DNA of 64,000 nucleotides from Bremerella alba. GTDB lineage: Bacteria; Planctomycetota; Planctomycetia; Pirellulales; Pirellulaceae. A program made the position numbers and the translations under genes. Numbering within the stretch: position 1 is the stretch's first letter; each line of letters starts with the position of its first letter. Positions 27,378 to 35,634 of the stretch are shown piece by piece. The notes under the pieces are model-generated. The model did no database searches. It was not told where the DNA came from and was given only the letters and a program-made list of their open reading frames with translations. The stretch spans positions 434,001 to 498,000 of the forward strand of contig NZ_JABRWO010000001.1 in the NCBI RefSeq assembly GCF_013618625.1. The letters run 5' to 3'.

Positions 27378-28586
27378 ATGCAACTGACGGAACTTCACCA
27401 GCAACTACTCAGCCAAGACCCAAAGGTCGACGCCTACGCCGAACGGCTTGTGGCCGCGTTGCTCGAAGGGGCTTTGTCGCTGCGAGCAAGTGATGTGCAC
27501 CTTCAGCCGGCCCCCAACAGCTACCAAATCAAAATCCGCATCGATGGTGTCCTTCAAACGCTGGGAGAGATCCCTCGCGGAGAAAAGACGGACGCGGCCG
27601 CCCGGCTCAAGATTCTCGCCGGCCTGTTGACCTACCGCACCGATATTCCTCAAGAAGGACGCGTCAGCGACCTTACGTTTGGTCAGGAAGTCCGTGTGAG
27701 CACCTTCCCGGCGCTGCATGGCGAACGGGTCGTCATTCGGATCCTCTGGCAGCAAGACGAACTCCAAGAGCTGAGCGACCTGGGGCTGCCCACGCACATT
27801 GCCCACGATCTCGCCACGCTGCTGAAAGAGTCCTCCGGGATGATCCTCATCGCCGGCCCGGCCGGCAGCGGCAAGTCGACCTCAGCCTATGCCTGCCTCC
27901 GGCATATCGTCGCCGAGCAACATGGCGGACGGAGCATCGTGACGCTAGAAGACCCCATTGAATCCGAAATCCCTGGTATCTCGCAAAGTCATATCCGCCC
28001 CAACGCAGGCTTTGATTTCGCGACAGGTCTGCGAAGCCTGATGCGGCAAGACCCGGAAGTAATCCTGGTGGGTGAGATTCGCGATCCGGTCACGGTCGAA
28101 ACAGCGATGCAGGCCAGTCTTACCGGACAGCTTGTCCTCAGTACGTTTCACAGTGGCAGTGCGGCCGAAGCGATCCGGCGGTTGATCGACATGGGCATTC
28201 CCACTTACATGATTCAAAGCGGGCTGCTGGGTGTGCTGCATCAGAGACTATTGCGAACGCTGTGCCAGTGCGCTCTCCCCTGCGAAGACGATCAACGTCT
28301 GGGCTTTAATCTCGAAGGCATGAAGCAGCCCGGCGGTTGCGAGAAGTGCCAAGGCATCGGCTATCTGGGACGCACACTGCTGGCCGAGTGGCTTGTACCG
28401 CACAAGCATCAACTCTCGAAGCTGACGCTCGATACGGCCACGTCCGCCGCAATCGAGGCCTGGGCCGTCGAGGCCGGCATGCCGACGCGGTGGATCCAGG
28501 CCGAAGTAATGCTATCTAGCGGCACGACCAGCCCGGCTGAAATCCGCCGGGTGCTTGGTTTTCGGGACGACCCTTCCACGCAGTAG
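27378..28586 (+). CDS. GspE/PilB-type secretion or pilus ATPase, short form
   Basis: 402 residues from ATG 27378; a TTG-initiated extension to 27333 directly abuts uppP and is less likely. There is an N-terminal ASDVHLQP motif (N2-like), Walker A GPAGSGKST, Asp box TLEDPIE, Walker B VILVGEIRD, and a His-box region (TGQLVLSTFHSG). A C-terminal zinc module follows with C-x-C-x3-C and CEKC. It lacks the long N1 domain of full GspE/PilB proteins, which are usually 500-570 residues. Powers assembly of a type II secretion pseudopilus or type IV pilus. No other gsp/pil gene is adjacent; the PilM fusion at 3298 is the only other candidate partner in the window. Confidence 0.88.
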   Translation: MQLTELHQQLLSQDPKVDAYAERLVAALLEGALSLRASDVHLQPAPNSYQIKIRIDGVLQTLGEIPRGEKTDAAARLKILAGLLTYRTDIPQEGRVSDLTFGQEVRVSTFPALHGERVVIRILWQQDELQELSDLGLPTHIAHDLATLLKESSGMILIAGPAGSGKSTSAYACLRHIVAEQHGGRSIVTLEDPIESEIPGISQSHIRPNAGFDFATGLRSLMRQDPEVILVGEIRDPVTVETAMQASLTGQLVLSTFHSGSAAEAIRRLIDMGIPTYMIQSGLLGVLHQRLLRTLCQCALPCEDDQRLGFNLEGMKQPGGCEKCQGIGYLGRTLLAEWLVPHKHQLSKLTLDTATSAAIEAWAVEAGMPTRWIQAEVMLSSGTTSPAEIRRVLGFRDDPSTQ

Positions 28587-28619
28587 CGGCTGGTTTCCCA
28601 TTCGCTGCGGATTAAATGA

Positions 28620-30194
28620 TTACGTCGCGGCTGGTGTCTGCTCGGCGGCAGCCGCTTGCTTTTGCACCACCATCGTATCGATAATCCCGGCCCCGCATGC
28701 GTCGCCGTAAACGTTGACGGTCGTACGCAGACGATCGAGAAACCAGTCGATTGCCAGGATCGTTCCGATCCCTGTCATCGGAAGCCCAACCGCTTGCAGC
28801 ACGATGACCATCGTGACCAGGCCCGCTTCCGGAATACCAGCCGCACCCACCGCAGCGAGCGATGCCGTGAGGAACACAATCACCAGATCCGCTGTTGAAA
28901 GATCGATCCCCAGCGTCTGCGCTATAAAGATCACTGCCACCGCTTCATAGAGCGCCGTGCCGTCCATGTTGATAGTGGCCCCCAGCGGCAAGACGAACGA
29001 GGCGGCGCGATTCGAGACGCCATTGTTTTCTTCAACGCATTCCATAGTGACCGGCAGCGTCGCCGCGCTGCTGGCCGTGCTGACCGATGTAAGCAAAGCA
29101 CGCAGCAGGTTGAAGGTATACGTCAGTGGATTTCGCTTACCCAGAACAGCAAGCAAAGTGGCAAGAACGATCGCATGGATGAGCAGTCCTATCACCACCG
29201 TGGCAACGTACCAACCAATCGCTTGAAGCTGCTCTAGGAAACCGGCGCCACCTCCGTTCTTGGCGATATTCGAGCTGACGAGCCCAAAGATACCAATCGG
29301 CGCAAACAGCATCACCAGATGCACCATCTTCATCACCGCTTCGTTGCACACGTTGAAAAAGCGAATGACCAAAGCCCCCTCTTCGCCGAGCGTGGTGAGC
29401 GCGCCGCCAAAGACAATGGCGAAGACAATCAGTGCCAGCACGTTGGTGTTGGTCGCGGCCAGGAACAAGTTCGAGGGGAACATGCCGCTGCCTGGGTCGC
29501 CTTCGCGGCCACGGAAGACATCAAGAAACACCTCCATGGTGGTCTGACCTTCCTTCGCTTCGACGCTATCGGTACGGAACGCGAACGTGTCATCGGCCGA
29601 GATACCGGGCTGAATGATGATGACCAACACAATCCCGATGAAAACTGCGATCGCCCCGGTGCTGAAGTAATAGACGATGGTCGAGAGCCCGACACGCCCC
29701 ATCTTTCGAATATCACCGAGCGATGTGATTCCGCTGATCATACTGGTGATAACCAACGGAATGACCAAGAGTTTAAGTACTTGCAGGAACAAGTCGCCGC
29801 AGAATTCACAAAAGATAGAGACCGATTGTGCGAAACCGAGTTTTCCGGCCTTCTTATCCGCCTCGACTCCTTCGACCGTTTTCTCAGTCTGTTCGATGCG
29901 GGCCTGAATTTTAGGAAGCTGATCTTCCAGGCGATCGGCTTCCTGGGTGAGACGCTGGGCAACCTGAGGATCGTCTGCTTCTTCTGCTTCCTGGCGGTAG
30001 TTGGCGGCGTCCGATTTCTTTTGTTCGATCGTTTCCTCGAACCGTGCGAGTGCTTTCTCGGGGCCTTCCGAGGCCATCCACATCGTTTTGCCGTAGAAAA
30101 GCCCTAAAAGTACGCCCAAGACGATACCTACCAAAATAAGTATCAGGCCACGCATGCTGTTGTCTGACTTGGTTGCTTCCACTGTATCGGTCAT
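28620..30194 (-). CDS. Dicarboxylate/amino acid:cation symporter (DAACS) with coiled-coil insert
   Basis: 524 residues against about 420-440 for GltP/DctA proteins. Family landmarks are present: STASSAATLPVTMECVEE (serine-rich hairpin), PLGATINMDGTALYEAVAVIFIAQ, AAVGAAGIPEAGLVTMVIVL and IDWFLDRLRTTVNVYGDACG. The excess is an inserted charged helix pair, residues about 45-118 (KALARFEETIEQKK to TVEGVEADKKAGK), between the first and second membrane helices. It is rich in Glu, Lys and Gln and predicted coiled coil. The core imports glutamate/aspartate or C4-dicarboxylates with Na+ or H+. The role of the insert is unknown. Confidence 0.92.
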   Translation of the reverse strand: MTDTVEATKSDNSMRGLILILVGIVLGVLLGLFYGKTMWMASEGPEKALARFEETIEQKKSDAANYRQEAEEADDPQVAQRLTQEADRLEDQLPKIQARIEQTEKTVEGVEADKKAGKLGFAQSVSIFCEFCGDLFLQVLKLLVIPLVITSMISGITSLGDIRKMGRVGLSTIVYYFSTGAIAVFIGIVLVIIIQPGISADDTFAFRTDSVEAKEGQTTMEVFLDVFRGREGDPGSGMFPSNLFLAATNTNVLALIVFAIVFGGALTTLGEEGALVIRFFNVCNEAVMKMVHLVMLFAPIGIFGLVSSNIAKNGGGAGFLEQLQAIGWYVATVVIGLLIHAIVLATLLAVLGKRNPLTYTFNLLRALLTSVSTASSAATLPVTMECVEENNGVSNRAASFVLPLGATINMDGTALYEAVAVIFIAQTLGIDLSTADLVIVFLTASLAAVGAAGIPEAGLVTMVIVLQAVGLPMTGIGTILAIDWFLDRLRTTVNVYGDACGAGIIDTMVVQKQAAAAEQTPAAT

Positions 30195-30477
30195 GGGGCT
30201 TCCTCCCTGGTGCTACTAAGTGTCCGCCTAGGATAACCGACCTCGAGCAGGAAAACCCAGCCACTTCCTCGATAATTTCCGGCTATATGGCGATTCCTAC
30301 TTTCAATTTTGTCGCTTGGACCCCGATTTGCAGAGAATATTCCTATAGGCCCAAATTAGATTTTGAGAGTATACTTACCATAGAAGCCCCTTAACAGCGC
30401 CACCTTTACCGTAACGTGACTGGGCGGACATTCCGAGGAGTGGAGTGGTCACGAATAGGCCAGGGAGATGAAGCACG

Positions 30478-30729
30478 ATGAAATTAGGAATCCTTTTAGT
30501 ATCGATCGGAATTCTCTGGAGCGTCCTAGGGGCTGTCATCCTCGGACCGGGAGTGCTGCTCTATCCATTGGCCTGGGCTGCTGTCTTTGCCGTCCTATTC
30601 GGCGTCCATAAACTCGCCGAATCCCGGCAAAACAAGTCTCGTCCAGCACCCAACCAATCCGAAAAACCGTCCGGCGATCTCTCGCACGCAGATCTTTCCC
30701 GCGACCAGAACGCGGCACTGATCCGATAG
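30478..30729 (+). CDS. Small two-helix membrane protein
   Basis: 83 residues. Two hydrophobic segments (about 3-21 and 26-44), then a hydrophilic tail rich in Ser, Asn and Asp. A GGGAG lies about 11 bases before the ATG and a strong hairpin follows the stop, which supports a real gene. No family recognised. Cytoplasmic or periplasmic placement of the tail cannot be told. Confidence 0.65.
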   Translation: MKLGILLVSIGILWSVLGAVILGPGVLLYPLAWAAVFAVLFGVHKLAESRQNKSRPAPNQSEKPSGDLSHADLSRDQNAALIR

Positions 30730-30743
30730 TCGTACGGACGATT

Positions 30744-30775
30744 AGGCAGGTCTCGCAATCGGGCGAGACCTGCCT
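30744..30775. terminator. Strong hairpin after small membrane protein
   Basis: AGGCAGGTCTCGC (30744-30756) and GCGAGACCTGCCT (30763-30775) form a perfect 13-bp stem with a six-base loop, followed by a pyrimidine-rich CGTAGCTTTCTTCTT. It starts 14 bases after the stop at 30729. Confidence 0.75.
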
Positions 30776-30926
30776 CGTAGCTTTCTTCTTGCAATCTTCT
30801 TTCCGGGCTCATCCCCCCAGTGCCTACCATTGAGGCATCTTCGTGCCCACAATCGCAGCTTTACCGGGCCATAACACCCCTTAGCTTGTGACTCTTTTCC
30901 TCTGCATTCGTAACCCCTTATGCCGC

Positions 30927-30955
30927 TTGTGCATCAAATTAAGGGGCCGTATAAT
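30927..30955 (+). promoter_or_regulatory. Candidate gap promoter, distal
   Basis: TTGTGC (30927-30932), 17 bases, then a perfect TATAAT (30950-30955). The CCCCTTA/TAAGGGG inverted repeat brackets this -35. Confidence 0.5.
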
Positions 30956-31040
30956 CGCCTTCACTTGAGAAGCACTCACGTTTTCGTGAATTTTGTTAGG
31001 CGCTTCGCGAGAAAACTCTGGGCACGGATGTCTGGCCCGC

Positions 31041-31069
31041 TTGGGCACGTTCAGGATGCGTGCTATAAC
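31041..31069 (+). promoter_or_regulatory. Candidate gap promoter, proximal
   Basis: TTGGGC (31041-31046), 17 bases, then TATAAC (31064-31069), about 110 bases before the GTG start. With the distal site it would give tandem promoters for a strongly expressed glycolytic gene. Confidence 0.45.
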
Positions 31070-31132
31070 GCCGAGAGCACACCCCACTCGGCGATCGTCC
31101 CGTTAAGGGAACAGAGACACAAACATACATGA

Positions 31133-32200
<1,068 letters not shown>

Positions 32201-32229
32201 TTCGCCTGCTTCTGCGACAAAAACCATCA

Positions 32230-32264
32230 AAACCCTCGGATGCGTAGATATCCGAGGGTTTTTT
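32230..32264 (+). terminator. Intrinsic terminator of gap
   Basis: ACCCTCGGAT (32232-32241) pairs with ATCCGAGGGT (32250-32259), followed by a run of T to 32264; the flanking A run extends the stem. About 30 bases after the stop. Confidence 0.9.
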
Positions 32265-32446
32265 CATGCGCATAGGTTTTTGGCGTAGACTGTAGAAGGC
32301 CAGAACTCGCGAAAAAATTACCCTATCGATTCGCTTTGACACAGATGGCCGAATGTCGGAACATTGGGGAAAGCATCTTTCGATGCGATGCCCACCCCCA
32401 ATCGCTCGCAAAGCGATCCCATAAACGACTACTGCTTAACACTGCC

Positions 32447-33583
32447 ATGAAATCAATCGTTACCTATAGTGGCTTGTTTGGACTGTTGGTCGGGCTCCTT
32501 GTATGTCCTGCCCGCGGCCAAGCTGCCGATTCCCAAGCCCCCAAACTTCCTAAAGTCGCCGGACAAGAAACGCCAGCGTTCGTGGCTTCGGAGTTCATCT
32601 TTCCGACGGAAGATCGCCCCACTCAGAACTCCCACGCATCGACCATTGCCGAAACGTCTGATGGACTGGTCGCTGCCTGGTTTGGCGGGACCCACGAAAA
32701 ACATCCAGATGTAGGCGTGTGGATCTCACGCAACACGGGCAACGGTTGGTCGACCCCTGTGGAAGTTGCCGATGGTTACCAAAGCGAAGAACTCCGTTAC
32801 CCTGCTTGGAATCCCGTGCTGTTTCAACCGAAAGAAGGGCCGCTCATGCTCTTCTATAAGGTTGGCCCCAGCCCAAGTCTCTGGTGGGGCATGCTGACCA
32901 CTTCTACCGACAACGGAATCACCTGGAGCGAACCAGCTCGTCTCGGCGAGCAGGAAGCGATCGGCAATCTGCTGGGCCCGGTGAAAAACAAACCCATTCA
33001 GTTAGACGACGGCACGATCGTTTGTCCTTCCAGTACCGAACACAAAGGATGGCGGGTCCACTTCGAGGTCACCAAAGACCTCGGCAAGACGTGGGAAGTG
33101 ATCGGTCCGATCAACGATGCCAAACTGTTTAATGCCATCCAGCCTAGCATCCTGACGCATGGAGACGGCAAGATGCAGATCCTTTGCCGCACACGCGAAA
33201 ACCTGGTTGCTTCGGCCTGGTCGGAAGATGGCGGCAAGACCTGGAGCGCACTAAGCGGAACCGATTTGCCCAACCCGAATTCCGGCACCGACGCCGTGAG
33301 CTTGGCCGATGGTATGCAGGTGCTGGTCTACAATCACACCATTCGTGAGTCGGATTTTCCGGCTGGCCGTAACATGCTGAACGTGGCGATCTCGAAGGAC
33401 GGCCATGCCTGGCATCCCGTTTTGACCCTCGAGCGACAACCGGGCGAATACTCGTATCCGGCCGTGATCCAGTCTTCCGACGGCAAAGTACACATCGTCT
33501 ATACCTATCGCCGCGAAACGATCAAGCACGTGGTCTTAGATCCTACAAAATTGAAGATTCCAACGGCCGCGACCGCAAAATAA
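32447..33583 (+). CDS. Secreted sialidase/BNR-repeat family protein
   Basis: 378 residues from the ATG at 32447, which begins a proper signal peptide (GLFGLLVGLLVCPARGQAA). Four Asp-box type repeats are visible: STDNGITWSE, TKDLGKTWEV, SEDGGKTWSA and SKDGHAWHP. The family folds as a six-bladed propeller; members include exo-alpha-sialidases, but many planctomycete copies have unknown substrates. GTHEKHPDVGVWISR and a final VYTYRRETIKHV are typical of this subgroup. The stop codon lies inside an 11-bp tandem repeat (33572-33610). Confidence 0.85.
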   Translation: MKSIVTYSGLFGLLVGLLVCPARGQAADSQAPKLPKVAGQETPAFVASEFIFPTEDRPTQNSHASTIAETSDGLVAAWFGGTHEKHPDVGVWISRNTGNGWSTPVEVADGYQSEELRYPAWNPVLFQPKEGPLMLFYKVGPSPSLWWGMLTTSTDNGITWSEPARLGEQEAIGNLLGPVKNKPIQLDDGTIVCPSSTEHKGWRVHFEVTKDLGKTWEVIGPINDAKLFNAIQPSILTHGDGKMQILCRTRENLVASAWSEDGGKTWSALSGTDLPNPNSGTDAVSLADGMQVLVYNHTIRESDFPAGRNMLNVAISKDGHAWHPVLTLERQPGEYSYPAVIQSSDGKVHIVYTYRRETIKHVVLDPTKLKIPTAATAK

Positions 33584-33610
33584 CCGCAAAATAACCGCAA
33601 AATAACCGCA
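33572..33610. repeat. 11-bp tandem repeat across a stop codon
   Basis: The unit ACCGCAAAATA occurs three times plus a partial fourth (ACCGCA). The sialidase TAA is in the first unit. Length changes in multiples of 11 would alter the downstream spacing but not this stop. Confidence 0.85.
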
Positions 33611-33677
33611 ACCTGTCCGCCATTTGGCCGTTAATTGCAATTGTCGGCCTGGGTCACCCGGACTATGATTTGAGCGT

Positions 33678-34082
33678 ATGTTCCATCTTCTTCCAATTCG
33701 ATTTCGCACCATGACGGTGGCTCTGGCCATCTTGAGCATGGTCTATTCTTACGGCGTTTGCCCGGGCGGTTGTCTGGAAGAAAACCAGTGGTACGCCGCT
33801 ATGCATCACCTGACAGAGCACGACCAGGAAATGCCAAGCTGTGCACACGAGCATACGCCAGAGGAACATTGCGACTGCGACCAGGAAGACGATTCCGCAC
33901 TTTTGGTATCCGCGCGAACGGTCGACAGCGACGCCTCGCAGGTAATGGCCTGGCTACCCAGCCTCGACCAGACAGGCAGTTCGTTCACGCTTACTTTTTC
34001 TCGCGACATCTCACAATCTCCGTGCGATTCAGGGCCTCCGACTAGGACGCTGCGCGCCCAGTCTCAGCTCTTTCGCTGCTAG
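33678..34082 (+). CDS. Small secreted Cys/His-rich protein upstream of metal efflux genes
   Basis: 134 residues. Hydrophobic signal segment near residues 12-28 (start may be the internal Met at 33711), then CPGGCLEENQWYAAMHHLTE, then MPSCAHEHTPEEHCDCDQED. That stretch packs Cys, His, Met and acidic residues, as in metal-binding proteins. The remaining half has no recognisable motif. It precedes the CusB/CusA-like genes on the same strand by 139 bases. I do not recognise a named family. A periplasmic metal sequestration or chaperone role is inference from composition and place. Confidence 0.6.
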   Translation: MFHLLPIRFRTMTVALAILSMVYSYGVCPGGCLEENQWYAAMHHLTEHDQEMPSCAHEHTPEEHCDCDQEDDSALLVSARTVDSDASQVMAWLPSLDQTGSSFTLTFSRDISQSPCDSGPPTRTLRAQSQLFRC

Positions 34083-34221
34083 TTTCCGGCAGCCATTTTG
34101 CCTCATTCTTTGAGGCATTTCCCCTGGTATTCCATCGCTTAGGTTGTTGAACCTTAGAATGGCTGGGGGTACTCAATCTTTCTGCCGGATTACTACCTAA
34201 AACTAGCAAGAAAGGCTCATC

Positions 34222-35616
34222 ATGCCTCGCACGATTTTGCTACGAATCGCACTCTTTTTGAGTATTGCTATCGCGATCGGCTTGATCGGATATTTCACCG
34301 GAATGCAAAACGCCCCCTCCCCTGCTCCGGTGGCTGATACGGTAAGCGATGCCCACGAGGACGACCAGGGACACGATCATGGTTCCGGAGAAGTCGTCAC
34401 GCTGACCGACTCGGCGTTCGACAATTTGAAGATCGCCGTCAAAAGCATGCGGGGCGAAACTTACGTCTCGCCGCTGACCATTCCCGGCGAAGTCGTCGAG
34501 ATCCCCGGTCGCAGCAGCTTTACGGTGGCAGCCCCGGTTGGTGGAAACGTTCGTAGTGTCAACGTCGACGTCGGACAGCTTGTTCACCTTTCCGATCCAT
34601 TGTTCAAGCTTGACATCGTCGACGAACCGGTCCTTTCCGCTCAGGTCGACCTGCTGGATGTGCTCGGCCAGATTGATGTCACCCGAGCCGAGATCAACCG
34701 GCTATCCCCTTTGGCTCAATCCGGAGCCATCGCCGGCAAAGCGCCGCTTGAATTTGAGTACCAAGAGCAGAAGCTGAAAAACCGTAAAGATGCCCGAGCA
34801 CAGGAACTGGTCGCCCGAGGTTTGACCGTCCGTCAGGTTTCGACGGTGCTCGAGCAGCGTAAGCTAATCAAACAGATCGACGTGCTGCTTAACGAAGCCC
34901 CTCGGGACACCGCTTCCTCAGAACAGGATCCCGTTTCTTTTGTCGTCGAAACGCTCGATATCCACCCCGGCATGACCGTCCCACGCGGCACGTCGCTAGC
35001 CCGCCTGGCTGACCACCGTTATCTGTACATTCGCGGCGAAGCGTTCGAGCAGGACGTGCCGCGGCTGTACGAACTGGAAGCGAATCATGTCCCCATTGAA
35101 GTCCAGTTCGGTCATTCGCATGAAAACGAAGCGGATCGAAACTTCGCGACACGAACCGCGGAAATTGCCTACATCGATAACCACGCCGATGAAACAACAG
35201 GCACATTTTTCTTTTATCTTCGACTGAAAAATGAAATCGCCGCCGACTCGCTGCTTCTCGATCAATCGGTCACGCGGCAGTGGCGATTCAAACCAGGGCA
35301 ACGCGTGCACCTGCGATTGCCAATGGACAAATTCGAAGACCAGTTTGTCCTGCCGCGCGAAGCACTCGTCGAGGAAGGAATTGAAACGTTCGTCTTTCAA
35401 CAAGTCTTCGGCCATGTCGAGCCTGGCATGAAGGAGTTTCAAAAGGTCCCCGTCGAGGTCATCCATCGCGACACGACCACAGCCGTGATCAGTCGCAAGG
35501 GAGGAATTCGCCTGGGAGACTCGGTCGTCGTAACGCACGCTTATCAGTTGTACTTAGAAATGCTTTCCGAAGCTGGTGACGGTGACGGAAATGCTCACCA
35601 AGGTCATAACCACTAA
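34222..35616 (+). CDS. RND efflux periplasmic adaptor (CusB/CzcB-like)
   Basis: 464 residues. N-terminal membrane anchor (about 7-26), then a His/Asp-rich DAHEDDQGHDHGSGE. The adaptor core follows: VAAPVGGNVRSVNVDVGQLV lipoyl-like half-motif, a helical hairpin, HPGMTVPRGTSLARLADHRY, and barrel strands (PGQRVHLRLPM). A His-rich tail (GNAHQGHNH) closes it. These proteins bridge an RND pump to an outer-membrane channel, and CusB/CzcB members bind metal. It ends 18 bases before the pump gene. No TolC-type channel gene is found in the window, so the system presumably recruits one from elsewhere. Confidence 0.92.
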   Translation: MPRTILLRIALFLSIAIAIGLIGYFTGMQNAPSPAPVADTVSDAHEDDQGHDHGSGEVVTLTDSAFDNLKIAVKSMRGETYVSPLTIPGEVVEIPGRSSFTVAAPVGGNVRSVNVDVGQLVHLSDPLFKLDIVDEPVLSAQVDLLDVLGQIDVTRAEINRLSPLAQSGAIAGKAPLEFEYQEQKLKNRKDARAQELVARGLTVRQVSTVLEQRKLIKQIDVLLNEAPRDTASSEQDPVSFVVETLDIHPGMTVPRGTSLARLADHRYLYIRGEAFEQDVPRLYELEANHVPIEVQFGHSHENEADRNFATRTAEIAYIDNHADETTGTFFFYLRLKNEIAADSLLLDQSVTRQWRFKPGQRVHLRLPMDKFEDQFVLPREALVEEGIETFVFQQVFGHVEPGMKEFQKVPVEVIHRDTTTAVISRKGGIRLGDSVVVTHAYQLYLEMLSEAGDGDGNAHQGHNH

Positions 35617-35634
35617 TCGCAGAGGAGCGAAATC

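Noticed and set aside
29319-30107. 262-codon plus-strand frame antisense to the symporter
   Set aside because: The symporter on the other strand is unmistakable; the antisense frame is rich in His, Arg and Asp and lacks recognisable motifs.
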